Part shown: positions 20,872 to 31,800 of the stretch, in pieces | Layout: every line of letters starts with the position of its first letter | Numbering within the stretch: the stretch's first letter is position 1 | Assembly: GCA_024645005.1 (NCBI GenBank) | Contig: JAHEGS010000012.1 | Coordinates: 11,321 to 61,564 of the forward strand | DNA from: Bacteroidota bacterium | Lineage (GTDB): Bacteria; Bacteroidota; Bacteroidia; NS11-12g; UBA9320 | DNA: 50,244 bases | Direction of reading: 5' to 3' | Position numbers and translations under genes: made by a program | Notes under the pieces: model-generated | The model's database searches: none | Seen by the model: only the letters and a program-made list of their open reading frames with translations | What the model was told of the DNA's origin: nothing

Positions 20872-21624
20872 TTAATCCTCAAAAAAATTATAAGCTCCGT
20901 TAGGTTGGATAATCGTCCTTGGAATTTTTTTATTTTTTTCGAATAGTGAGTACCCTTTTTTGAGTTGGGCCCAGAAATCGAGTAATTTTCGGTCACTGTA
21001 CTGCTTTGATAATAAATTGAAATTTTCCTGACTTAATCTTGCTGGAAAAAGATGAACAGGTATCATATCTTGCCCATTGTTTTTTGCGTCAACACACAAA
21101 ACATATAACTCTTTAATAAAACCATCTGTTATTGGAATGCAACCAATAGTCTCACAACCTCCATGTATAAATATTAAGCCTCCTGGATAAGATTGGTGCG
21201 ATAATACTTGATCACTTTTATTGGGATAATCAATCTTTAACGAAAGGAAAAAGTCACTATTGGGATTGAATTTACTGATTGAATAAATCCCTTCGGGTAT
21301 CTGCTTGTCTCCTTCTCTTCGTTTGGGTCCCAAATGGCCCACATTTTGGCAAAACTTATACGTTGTAACTAATTGAAATTGTTCTTCATGTCTATTTTTT
21401 GCCCATACTTCTAGATCTTCCTCAAACTTAAATCCCCGAATAAACAGCTCATAGTCCTGACGATTTATTCCTGCTTCTTTCAACTTTTTATAAGCATCCT
21501 CTGCTTTATCTTTATAGGCTTGAAACACACGATCATTTGCCAATTGCTGATCTTTGAAACTAGAATCCTTTGAGGTAATTAGTGACATAAAAGACAATAA
21601 AAATATGAAAAGTAATTTGGTCAT
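20872..21624 (-). CDS. L,D-transpeptidase family protein (YafK/YkuD-like)
   Basis: IPEGIYSISKFNPNSDFFLSLKIDYPN...IFIHGGCETIGCIPITD catalytic motif. Confidence 0.88.
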   Translation of the reverse strand: MTKLLFIFLLSFMSLITSKDSSFKDQQLANDRVFQAYKDKAEDAYKKLKEAGINRQDYELFIRGFKFEEDLEVWAKNRHEEQFQLVTTYKFCQNVGHLGPKRREGDKQIPEGIYSISKFNPNSDFFLSLKIDYPNKSDQVLSHQSYPGGLIFIHGGCETIGCIPITDGFIKELYVLCVDAKNNGQDMIPVHLFPARLSQENFNLLSKQYSDRKLLDFWAQLKKGYSLFEKNKKIPRTIIQPNGAYNFFED

Positions 21625-21735
21625 CTAATATATATGACGACAAAAATGCAGGATTATTCTATCAATCATCATAAAAAATACTGAAAATAATCACTATCGA
21701 TTTAGTGAGGTTTAACCCCTATAATTGTAAAAATT

Positions 21736-22416
21736 TTGAAGGGTAAATTATACATAGTACCAACACCCATTGGTAATTTAGCTGACATCACTTATCGAGC
21801 AATTGATGTTCTGAAAGCTGTTGATGCGATATTGGCAGAGGATACACGTCAAACTAAAAAATTACTTGATCACTATAACATCAAACAAAAACTCATTCCT
21901 TATCATCAACATAACGAGCATAAAAATTCAAAGGCTATTATAGAAAGAATTTGTAATGGCGACTCTTTAGCTGTTTGTTCTGATGCTGGTATGCCCGGAA
22001 TATCTGACCCTGGATTTTTGCTGATTAGAGAAGCTATTCAAGCCGATATAGAAGTGATTACTCTTCCAGGTGCTGTTGCTGCAATAGTTGGTATAGTTGG
22101 TTCTGGCCTTCCTTGTGATTCTTTTGTTTACGAAGGGTTTTTACCTCATAAAAAAGGTAAACAAACTAAAATATTAAGCCTTCTTGAGGAAAAACGAACT
22201 ACCATTTTCTATGAAAGTCCTCATCGGATTATTAAAACACTTCAGATGATACATGACTTACTTGGACCAGAACGGTCAATCGTTATTGGTCGTGAACTAA
22301 CCAAAAAATTTGAAGAATATATACGAGGTAATGCTTCTCAATTATTGGAGCATTTTGCTCATCATGAACCAAAGGGAGAATTTGTACTAATGATTGCTGG
22401 GTATGACAAAAAATAA
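21736..22416 (+). CDS. rsmI: 16S rRNA 2'-O-ribose C1402 methyltransferase
   Basis: LYIVPTPIGNLADITYRAIDVLKAVDAILAEDTRQTKKLLDHY; TTG start, no in-frame ATG nearby. Confidence 0.94.
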   Translation: MKGKLYIVPTPIGNLADITYRAIDVLKAVDAILAEDTRQTKKLLDHYNIKQKLIPYHQHNEHKNSKAIIERICNGDSLAVCSDAGMPGISDPGFLLIREAIQADIEVITLPGAVAAIVGIVGSGLPCDSFVYEGFLPHKKGKQTKILSLLEEKRTTIFYESPHRIIKTLQMIHDLLGPERSIVIGRELTKKFEEYIRGNASQLLEHFAHHEPKGEFVLMIAGYDKK

Positions 22417-23980
22417 ATTCAAAATACTTTTATATGTTATTTCTCCGGCTTTATTATTTTGGTTAGCTTGGCCTCCTCGTGATTTATTTTTTCTAGGTTT
22501 TTTTGCTTTTGTGCCCTTATTCTTACTTGAAGATAAAACCAAAAATATTCGAAAAAGTAGCTGGCTTATCTTCACATCCTTATTAATATGGAACATTGTA
22601 ATATCTTGGTGGGTAGGTTATGCCGAGTTTTATTCCAGTATCTTTATGCTACTTGCCAATTCTTGGCTCATGTATCTACCGTGGCTAGGATATAGAAAAG
22701 CTCGAAATATGGTCAATGACCAAAAAGCCTTACTCATCTTCATTTCTCTTTGGCTTTCATTTGAGTACCTCCACCTCAATTGGCAAATTAGTTGGCCATG
22801 GTTTACACTGGGTAATATTTTTGCAAAACACAATGAAGTAGTTCAATGGTACGAAATCACGGGTACTCTTGGTGGAAGTCTTTGGGTATTAACTACAAAT
22901 GTCTTTTTCTTCTTATCTATTCAAAAATCTAATCTTAAATATGGGTTAAGACCTATTGGATTGATAATAGTACCCATACTTTTATCCATTCCATTTTACC
23001 TCTCAAATCAATCGGATTACACAACATCTAAAAAATCAATGCACCCAGCGTTAATAGTTCAACCAAATATTGACCCATATCTAAAATTTGATAAGGAAAA
23101 GGAGGTCATTAATCTGGTTGATATGCTCAAATTAGTAGAACCGGAAATCGATGATAGTACAGATTATGTTATCTTTCCTGAAACTGCCATTGTTGAATAT
23201 GTAGATGAAAACTATCCAGATCGTTTTGAGAGCATACAATTGCTTAAAAGATTTGTTAAAAAACATCCCCAAATTCACATTATATCAGGTATTTCAACAT
23301 ATAAATTTTTCAATAAAGAAGAACCTCTTTCTCAAACCGCTAGAAAGACAAAAAATGGTGATTACTATGATAGTTACAATACCGCAATAGAAATTGACAA
23401 GCATGGTAATCTCGATTTTTACCACAAAGGAAAACTTGTTCCCGGGGCTGAAATTATGCCATATCCAACGATTTTTAAATTTTTAGACTTCCTAGCCGTT
23501 GATCTCGGCGGTATTTCTGGCAGCCTTGGATCAGACAAAAAACCAAAAGTATTTGATGCTGGCGAAAAACCAAACCTCGCTCCTCTAATATGTTATGAGA
23601 GTGTATTTCCTGGTCATGTTGCCGAATTTTGTAGAGAAGGAGCTGAAATACTATTGGTCATAACCAACGATGGATGGTGGAAAGATACTGATGGATACAA
23701 ACAACACATGTATTATGCTTCGTTAAGAGCTATTGAAAATAGAAGAGAGGTATTGAGGAGTGCTAATACTGGTATCTCTTGTAGAATTGATAAATTAGGT
23801 AAAATTCATGAACGCAGTCAATGGTGGAGAGAAGAAATTGTTCCAGTCATGGTGAACAGTTTCGATAATGTAACATTTTATACAAAATATGGAGACTACA
23901 TCGGAAGACTAGCAAGTTTTATAGGAAGTTTTTTTATACTTGGTATGATTGTAAAAAAGAAAAGTAAGAATGTCAATTAG
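22394..23980 (+). CDS. lnt: Apolipoprotein N-acyltransferase
   Basis: Membrane N-terminus plus nitrilase domain: FPETAIVEY, YHKGKLVPGAEIMP, LICYESVFPG, TNDGWW, QHMYYASLRAIENRREVLRSANTG. Confidence 0.93.
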   Translation: MLGMTKNKFKILLYVISPALLFWLAWPPRDLFFLGFFAFVPLFLLEDKTKNIRKSSWLIFTSLLIWNIVISWWVGYAEFYSSIFMLLANSWLMYLPWLGYRKARNMVNDQKALLIFISLWLSFEYLHLNWQISWPWFTLGNIFAKHNEVVQWYEITGTLGGSLWVLTTNVFFFLSIQKSNLKYGLRPIGLIIVPILLSIPFYLSNQSDYTTSKKSMHPALIVQPNIDPYLKFDKEKEVINLVDMLKLVEPEIDDSTDYVIFPETAIVEYVDENYPDRFESIQLLKRFVKKHPQIHIISGISTYKFFNKEEPLSQTARKTKNGDYYDSYNTAIEIDKHGNLDFYHKGKLVPGAEIMPYPTIFKFLDFLAVDLGGISGSLGSDKKPKVFDAGEKPNLAPLICYESVFPGHVAEFCREGAEILLVITNDGWWKDTDGYKQHMYYASLRAIENRREVLRSANTGISCRIDKLGKIHERSQWWREEIVPVMVNSFDNVTFYTKYGDYIGRLASFIGSFFILGMIVKKKSKNVN

Positions 23981-24608
23981 TATCAAAAATATTGGTCTTA
24001 CTGATTACGTTGATGCCTTGCAATTACAAAAAGAAACGCATCAAGCTGTTATTGATGGAGACTCAGATGCCATGATAAGCTGCGAACATCCACACGTATT
24101 CACCTTTGGAAAAAGTGCTGACAAGAATAATTTACTCATTGATTCAAATTTTCTTAAAAGCATAAATGCTACTACTCACCAGATAGATAGAGGTGGTGAC
24201 ATAACCTATCACGGTCCTGGACAATTGGTATGCTACCCCATTATCAACCTCAGAAAAAGAGGAATTGGAGTTAAAAAATATGTAGAAATACTTGAGGAAT
24301 CCATCATAATTACCCTTAAAGAATTTAATATCCATGCATATCAGATACAAAATCTAACCGGAATATGGGTAGGGAAAAAACCTCTAACTCCAAGAAAAAT
24401 TGGAGCCATTGGAATTCGAATCAAACAAGGAGTTAGTATGCATGGGTTTGCACTAAATATCAGTACTAATCTCGACTACTTTAAGTATATCAACCCTTGT
24501 GGTATTACCGACAAAAATGTTACATCAATGCTTGAAGAAGGAATTGAATGTACTCCAAACGAATTCTTTCAAAGATTTACGAAAACATTCTTTGATCTAA
24601 TTTCTTAA
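23970..24608 (+). CDS. lipB: Octanoyltransferase LipB
   Basis: EHPHVFTFGKSAD, RGGDITYHGPGQLVCYPI, KIGAIGIRIKQGVSMHGFALNI. Confidence 0.95.
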   Translation: MSISIKNIGLTDYVDALQLQKETHQAVIDGDSDAMISCEHPHVFTFGKSADKNNLLIDSNFLKSINATTHQIDRGGDITYHGPGQLVCYPIINLRKRGIGVKKYVEILEESIIITLKEFNIHAYQIQNLTGIWVGKKPLTPRKIGAIGIRIKQGVSMHGFALNISTNLDYFKYINPCGITDKNVTSMLEEGIECTPNEFFQRFTKTFFDLIS

Positions 24609-25276
24609 GCCAAGCACCAGTCTATGGGTGATGTCAAATATTGATTTGCCCGCGAAAATGGCTTACTACCAAAAAAACCGGCCTTCCCTCCTGCATAAAT
24701 CTCAGCAGCAGGGTGAGCAGACTCTATAACTAAATGCTTTTTTGAATCGATTAAGTATTCCTTTTTTCGTGCATAATTTCCCCAAAGAATAAAAACCACT
24801 TTTTCTTTATTATCCGAAATAGTTTGAATAACTTTATCTGTGAATTCTTCCCATCCAATTCCTTGATGGCTTGATGCTTGTTTTTCTTCCACAGTCAAAA
24901 TAGTATTTAATAAAAAGACACCCTGACTAGCCCAATGACTAAGGTCTCCATGTATTGGAATCTCACATCCAATATCATCTTCCAATTCCTTAAAAATATT
25001 TCTTAATGAAGGTGGTATTTTGGCTCCCTTTTTTACAGAAAAACACAAACCATGAGCCTGACCATACCCATGGTAGGGATCTTGACCAATGATAACTACT
25101 TTTAAATTTTGAGGAGTCGTTAAATTGAAGGCATTAAAAATATCTTTTCTTGGAGGGTAAATCACCTTACCCAACTTATCTTGCCGCTCTAAAAACTGTT
25201 GTATTTTTAAATAATAGGGCTTCAGAACCTCATCAGTTAAAAGTGGTTTCCAAGAATTTGGAGGCATATCCATCAT
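24605..25276 (-). CDS. ung: Uracil-DNA glycosylase
   Basis: VVIIGQDPYHGYGQAHGLCFSV; LLNTILTVEEKQASSHQGIGWE; ESAHPAAEIYAGGKAGFFGSKPFSRAN. Confidence 0.95.
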   Translation of the reverse strand: MMDMPPNSWKPLLTDEVLKPYYLKIQQFLERQDKLGKVIYPPRKDIFNAFNLTTPQNLKVVIIGQDPYHGYGQAHGLCFSVKKGAKIPPSLRNIFKELEDDIGCEIPIHGDLSHWASQGVFLLNTILTVEEKQASSHQGIGWEEFTDKVIQTISDNKEKVVFILWGNYARKKEYLIDSKKHLVIESAHPAAEIYAGGKAGFFGSKPFSRANQYLTSPIDWCLA

Positions 25277-25413
25277 CGAGACCCTCTTAATTTAAGCTCA
25301 GTGTGATATGGACTATTGGGTATCACATATTTCTGGTACATCCAAACTGCTGAGCCAATAAAAATAGCCACAAACAGAAACAGAACAACCAATTTTATAA
25401 GCTTATTTTCCAT
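25273..25413 (-). CDS. 46-aa single-TM small protein, absent from ORF track
   Basis: Reverse strand: MENKLIKLVVLFLFVAIFIGSAVWMYQKYVIPNSPYHTELKLRGSR*; stop overlaps the ung start (ATGATGGA). Confidence 0.6.
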   Translation of the reverse strand: MENKLIKLVVLFLFVAIFIGSAVWMYQKYVIPNSPYHTELKLRGSR

Positions 25414-25432
25414 TGAATTTATTCAGAATAAA

Positions 25433-27496
25433 TTATTCTCCTGGAATTACAAAAGCATATTCCTTACCAAATCGAAGCATTTGCTCTACATAACCCTCTT
25501 GATGTACATTAAGATCAATAAAATTACCCTCGTCATCAAATTCAGGGACTAACTTTGGTTGAACAAAACCGCTGTAGGGTGCTAAATTTAAACTCTCGTA
25601 TCTAGCTTTCACCTCTCGATGAATTTCAGGATCTACTTTCACTCCATATCCCTCGACTAATGCTTCTGCGGCGTCATAATCACCTTCCGATTTAATACGT
25701 TGAATTTCTCTTAAAAGCTCTCCAAATATTTCACGTAATTTAGCATAGTCATTGACAACAAAATAGGTTTTGTTATCAATCACCTTCCTCTCAATGACAT
25801 TATCTTTCAACCCTCTTTCATAAGCCCAAGAAGCATTTAATTGACGATTTCTCATGTGATCCTCTTCTATGTTTTCCCCTTCTTCCAATCTTCTCAATTG
25901 AAGCATCATTCCATTAGCTATGTAACTATCATATTCAGCCTTTCCAACATCCAAACTAGGCATCAATCCCAAATCAATTAGTTTTTGATCATATATGTAA
26001 TAGAGAGCAACCAGATCTGCACGAGCTTCCTCTAATGTATTACTGTAATTTTTAAGTGTTTCTTTGGGAGTACCCACACCTTCATTAATTTTACCTGATG
26101 CATGACCAATAACTTCATGCATTGCAGTATGCATTTTACTGCTTAATTTACCATGTTCCTTAATCCGTGCTCTGACCTTTTCATCAAAATAAAATTCATT
26201 TAACGAACTACTTCCACCAGCTGAATTATATGCTTCAACAATATTTCCTAAGCTAATTGACTTACTACCATGGGTACTTCTAATCCAATTACTATTAGGA
26301 AGGTTAATCCCAATTGGAGTCGCAGGAGCCGCATCTCCGGCCTCCATAGCAGCATTGATAACTCGGTAACTCACCCCAACTACATTTGCCTTTTTATGAT
26401 CATCCATAATTGAGCTACTATCCTCAAAATATTGAGCATTTTCACTCAAAACAGCCATTCTTCTTGATGCTTCTTTATCATTCATTTGAATAACAGCTTC
26501 ATACGCTCCTTTGTATCCAATAGCATCTCCGTATACTTCAATAAAACCTAATATAAAATCGATATCACCTTCAGTACTTTTAAGCCAATTGATATTAGTG
26601 GCATCCCATTGTTCAAGATTTCCTGTTTTGAAATAATCTATGAGCATTCCAATATGATTTGCTTGAGCATCATTCTCAGCTACTTCTTTTGCTTTTTGCA
26701 ACCAAAAAATGATTTGATCAATAGCTCCTCCGTACAATCCTCCAGACTTATAGACTAAATCAACTAGTTCTCCATCTTGTTTGACCAACCTAGAATTTAA
26801 TCCATACTCAATTGGTTTTTCTTCTCCGATTTTTCCCATGGCTCCATAATGAGTAACAGCCTCAGCCTCAGTAACCCCTTCACCATAATAATTATTGGCA
26901 CTCAAAGCCACCTTATCCAAGCCTTTATCTTTAACTACTTTTTTGGCATCAACAGAAGGATCAAAAATTGCCGGCATAAGCTTCGTAATCATTTGATCAA
27001 TAGTTTCCCCTTCTAAGGTAATTGATTCACTAAATGTACTTCCTTGAACTAAACTTGTAAAATATTCTTTATTGAATGCTGGCAAGAACTTCTTCTCTGC
27101 ATAGTGATGGTGAATTCCATTTGAAAACCAAAATCGCTTTAAGTATATCTCATAATTTTCCCAATCTTCTGTACTTCTATCTCCATTGTAAGTATCATAA
27201 ATTGCCTCTAAAACTCGCTTAATCTGAATATTATGCTTGTAATTTTGAGCATATGTAATTTCTCTACCACTTAATGCAGCCTGTGACAGATAATAAACCA
27301 ACTCTTTTTGTTTAACTGATAAGTCATTAATTCCTGATGCATCATAGGTCAAAATTCTCAGATCAGCAAAACGATTAGAATTGTTAACTAAACTATCATC
27401 CTTGGTGTCATTTTGAGCCTGATTTGAGTTACTATTACAAGCTGATAAAGCAATTAATGTTAAAAGTATTACGGATAAATTTTTCATAATTTTCAA
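25433..27496 (-). CDS. Dipeptidyl peptidase III family (M49) metallopeptidase, predicted lipoprotein
   Basis: HEVIGHASG (HEXXGH) followed by EEARADLVALYY; lipobox ALSACNS. Confidence 0.9.
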   Translation of the reverse strand: MKIMKNLSVILLTLIALSACNSNSNQAQNDTKDDSLVNNSNRFADLRILTYDASGINDLSVKQKELVYYLSQAALSGREITYAQNYKHNIQIKRVLEAIYDTYNGDRSTEDWENYEIYLKRFWFSNGIHHHYAEKKFLPAFNKEYFTSLVQGSTFSESITLEGETIDQMITKLMPAIFDPSVDAKKVVKDKGLDKVALSANNYYGEGVTEAEAVTHYGAMGKIGEEKPIEYGLNSRLVKQDGELVDLVYKSGGLYGGAIDQIIFWLQKAKEVAENDAQANHIGMLIDYFKTGNLEQWDATNINWLKSTEGDIDFILGFIEVYGDAIGYKGAYEAVIQMNDKEASRRMAVLSENAQYFEDSSSIMDDHKKANVVGVSYRVINAAMEAGDAAPATPIGINLPNSNWIRSTHGSKSISLGNIVEAYNSAGGSSSLNEFYFDEKVRARIKEHGKLSSKMHTAMHEVIGHASGKINEGVGTPKETLKNYSNTLEEARADLVALYYIYDQKLIDLGLMPSLDVGKAEYDSYIANGMMLQLRRLEEGENIEEDHMRNRQLNASWAYERGLKDNVIERKVIDNKTYFVVNDYAKLREIFGELLREIQRIKSEGDYDAAEALVEGYGVKVDPEIHREVKARYESLNLAPYSGFVQPKLVPEFDDEGNFIDLNVHQEGYVEQMLRFGKEYAFVIPGE

Positions 27497-27616
27497 TATT
27501 TATTTAAATGCGAATTTAATTATTTTTGGGCATCTTCAGGGGTTTAACGATTTAGGTTTAATACACCCACAAAAAAATAATTTAAATTAAATATTGCCTT
27601 GAGGTGTTCTGAAAAT

Positions 27617-28690
27617 CTAGATTTTAATCGAAAATTTCTTGCCTAATTTATGAAGATCTTCAAGAACCTTGTCATTTAGAGGTATACCTGTTTTTAAGCG
27701 TTTTTCTTCGGTATTAAATTCAATTTCTCCAGGAACATAAACCGGATTTTTTTCATCTACCCTTTCAGCATTTTTAAAAGAATTAATCCAGAGATCCATG
27801 CTTATTTTAAATTCATCTACAGACCGAAAACCGTCGACTTCCATTGCTCCAACAAAATGACCTAAACCCTTTCCTGGCAGATTAGGCAAAAGAGGTAAAT
27901 AGCTCACAAATGGAGGCACCCATTTCCCAAAATTAGCTCCCGACAAAACTCCAGACATGATATCTACAAGACTGCCTAGTGCATACCCTTTGTGACTACC
28001 CAATTCCTCTAGACTTCCCAAAGGTGTTAACATTCCACCGTCTTTTAGCTCATCTACATTTTGACTAGTCCTTCCATCCTTATCTATCATCCAGCCTTTG
28101 GGTATTTCCCTTCCTTCTCTTCGAGCAATTTCAATTTTCCCTCTTGCAACAGATGATGTCGCAAGATCAATAATCAATGGTCTTTCATTTTTGGTTGGAA
28201 ATACATAAGAAATTGGGTTAGTTCCCAACATAGCTTGCTTACTTCGGGTGGGTGGGATAAACGGAGTGGCATTGGTCATGGCCATTCCTATCATGTCATG
28301 AGACAATGCCTTCATTGCATGATAACCAGCAATACCAAAATGATTACTATTTTGTATAGCACCCCAACCACTTCCATACACTTTTGCTCGTTCAATAGCA
28401 ATATCCATTGCTTTTGGGGCTACAACCAAACCTAGACCAGAATCACCATCAATAGTGAATGTTGATTTGTTTTCCCTAATAATTTTTATATCAGGAGACA
28501 TGTTTATCCTTCCCGACTCCCATAAATTCACATATCCAATAAGGCGAGATACTCCATGACTATCAATACCACGCAAATCTGCTGAAACAAGTACATCTGT
28601 AGCAATTTTGGCATCATCATAGGAGGCACCCATAGCACTAAACAACTGCATTGAAAATTCGGATAATTCTGAATCTGAAATATGGCTCAT
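27617..28690 (-). CDS. Ldh family (malate/L-lactate/ureidoglycolate-type) oxidoreductase
   Basis: ADLRGIDSHGVSRL, NSNHFGIAGYHAM, LGTNPISYVFP, IIDLATSSVARGKIE. Confidence 0.9.
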   Translation of the reverse strand: MSHISDSELSEFSMQLFSAMGASYDDAKIATDVLVSADLRGIDSHGVSRLIGYVNLWESGRINMSPDIKIIRENKSTFTIDGDSGLGLVVAPKAMDIAIERAKVYGSGWGAIQNSNHFGIAGYHAMKALSHDMIGMAMTNATPFIPPTRSKQAMLGTNPISYVFPTKNERPLIIDLATSSVARGKIEIARREGREIPKGWMIDKDGRTSQNVDELKDGGMLTPLGSLEELGSHKGYALGSLVDIMSGVLSGANFGKWVPPFVSYLPLLPNLPGKGLGHFVGAMEVDGFRSVDEFKISMDLWINSFKNAERVDEKNPVYVPGEIEFNTEEKRLKTGIPLNDKVLEDLHKLGKKFSIKI

Positions 28691-28884
28691 TTAACCGCAA
28701 ATTTGCACATTTTTTAAAGCTAATAAGCATAAAATTTTAAATGTCAACTCACATTGAATTTATAACCATTTTCAATGCTTGTAGCTAATCCATGAAATTT
28801 TGATGTGATTTTTACCTAAAAATGATTTAAATAAGTATTAAAATATTAACTTGCAACTTGTATAGTAACTTCACAATATTGAGC

Positions 28885-31800
28885 ATGGCAAAATTTTTAC
28901 TTAAGCGACTTCTTTTCGTAGTATTTCTACTACCATTTTTATTTTCATTCAATACTGCAAAAGCTACCCACATGATGGGGGCTGATATTACCTATCGTTG
29001 TATTGATACTTTAAAATTTGAAATTACGCTCAAGTGGTACCGTGATTGTAGGGGTATTCAATTGAATGGTGCTGGAGGCCTCACTATTCGTTGTACTTCT
29101 GGTGGTAGCAGAACTGCTACACTCACACTTAAGTCCATTCGTGAGATTACCCCAGTATGTGCTACTGAACCTTCTCGTTGCAGCCCCACAAATACCCGTG
29201 GTACTGGTGAGGGTGTTGAGGAGCACACCTATGTTGGAATTTTAGACTTCAACAAATCACCGCTTAACGCACTAGCAAAATGTTCTGGAAAAATTGTTAT
29301 TGGAGGTGCAGTAAATGCTCGAAATGGAGCCATTACAACGGGGCCAAGTGGTACGCTTTACACTGACTGTACCATCGATTTAAATAAGGCTCCATGTAAC
29401 ACCTCTCCTGCTCTTACTTCCGAGCCTATCGCTATTCTTTGCTGTGATCAACCTTTCTACTTCAACAATGGTGCATTGGATACAGCTAACTTTGACTCAC
29501 TATCTTACGCTTGGGCTAATCCTCAACGTGCATATAATACGAATACATCCTACAGTGGTACATTCTCTTACTTAAATCCATTTACCGTATATGATCCAAG
29601 ACCCAATGGTGGATCTCCTATTCCTGGAAGTAACCCTCCTATTGGTCTATACCTTGATCCACTCACAGGAGATATTGTTCTTACACCCACCAATTGTAGT
29701 GAGGTGACTGTTGCGGTAATCGAAATCACGGAATGGCGTAAAAATGATAAAGGAAAATATGAAGAGATTGGTAAAACCCGACGGGATATGCAATTCATTG
29801 TAAAATCCTGCCCAGGTAATAAACCTCCTATCGTTAATGGCCCATACAACTATGATGTATGTGAAGGCAATAAACTCTGTTTTAATGTCACAACTAACGA
29901 CCCTGTCTTTGTACCTCCACCGCCTGCTCCATTACCTCCAGCAGATACTGTAACTATCAGTTGGAACAGAGGTATCCCTGGAGCTACATTCACAGTAACA
30001 AATCCGACGGCTCGTCTTCAAACAGGACGATTCTGTTGGACTCCTGGTATTGGACAAGCTAGTCAATTGCCTTACACATTCACAGTCACGGCTCGTGACG
30101 ATGCATGTCCGCTTAATGCTGTATCTGTTCGTGCATTCCGTATTAAGGTAAAGCCACGTGCTCAAGCTACCATCGATCTCGATACCATGGATTGTGGAGT
30201 TTACCCAGTAGAAGCTGTTTTAAACGATGGTTTCAAAGGAACTGCCTCCTATAACTGGACTATCTTGGATTCTAACAATAATATTGTCTTCAATAAAAAA
30301 ATAGCTACATTTAAATCCTCAGGTAACTTTTTGAGTACCTCTGGTAAAGATACCATTCGGTTTAGAAAAGGCGGAAAATACTTTATTCAATTAGCCTTGA
30401 ATAATGCTCCTATCAACTGTCCAAGTACTATCAAGGACACCTTGGTTGTTCCTCCACTTTTAGAGGCTGACTTATCCATTGGACCTGACACCTTTGTCTG
30501 TGCTGGAACTGATATTGTATTCAGACCATTCTTGACAAACTATACTCCTCCTGCTACCTACCAATGGAGCACCATGGGGGTAACTAATGATGGAAAGTTT
30601 CTTAAAAATGCCACGGCTAATCCTGTTAACAATAAAGATACTTTTTTACTATCAATCCCTAACGTCCAATATGATACAGCTGTAAGTGTATTCATAAAAG
30701 ATGGCACTGGATGTACTGCTGAAGATACTATACAAGTTTTCTTAAAATCTAACCCGATTGCAAAACTTCCACCTGACCCACGAATTTGTTCATATGATAG
30801 CATCAAGATTGTGCCTAACCTCGATTCTGCATATTGGGTTGACCCAATTCAAGGTGATACGCTTGTACAAGGAGACACTCTTTTCAAAGAATGGTTTTAC
30901 AATGGAGTTTTATTTGACACACAAGATAGTGTGACTATAAGTCAGCGAGGAACATATGTAATACGTGTTGTTGATAGCCTCAACTGTGTCGATACTGATA
31001 CGTTGTATCTCTTTGTCAATGATACTGTCAAAGCCTTTGCTGGCAACGATACTACCCTCTGTTTTGCTGACACCATCCTCCTCAAAGCTGGAGGTATTGA
31101 TACCGCTGGAAACTCCAATACTGGACTGTACCGCTGGTCGGATGTTACCCCTACTAATATCAATGATATTATTCTCGGTACCAATGACCAATATGACATT
31201 GTTGCATCTGACGATAAAGAATATCGCCTCGAACTATTCATCACTCAAGGAGGTGTCGAATGTTTTGATGATGACTCCATGAACGTCTTTGTCAACCCAC
31301 TACCCAACATTGTGCTGGGTCCTGATGAATCTGTCTGCTGTGATTATGGCCCAATCAGCCTTAATTTTAAAGTCAATACTCCTTCGGGTAATCCTTCTAC
31401 AGGATCTTGGAGTTGTACCTCTACACCAAGTCTTGTTACAAACAATGAATTTGATACCGATGCTGGTTGTGGGCTAATTGCTCCTCCGGCTACCTCTATC
31501 AACAAGCATGCTGTTTATACCTATCAAGAACCATCTACACTATGTGTCAACAAGGATTCCATTCTTATTACCATCAATGGCCTTCCTCGTATGATTCTTC
31601 AAGATCAGGTTTACTGCCAAGATATTGGGGCTATTCGTCTTGATGATGATGTAGTCATCAGTCCTTCTAACACCTCACTTGGTTCTCCTTCTTGGAGATG
31701 CCTAGACTCCAATTCGGTTAATAACCGATTTGTTGCTGATATGCTCGAAAACAGAGGCTCTGTTTTCGCTCCTGACTACTGGTTAAACCTCAGCGAAAGT

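Noticed and set aside
30932-30939. ACTATAAG half-site resembling the candidate NUDIX operator
   Set aside because: Single 8-bp match inside a coding sequence with no facing arm at 7-nt spacing; expected by chance.
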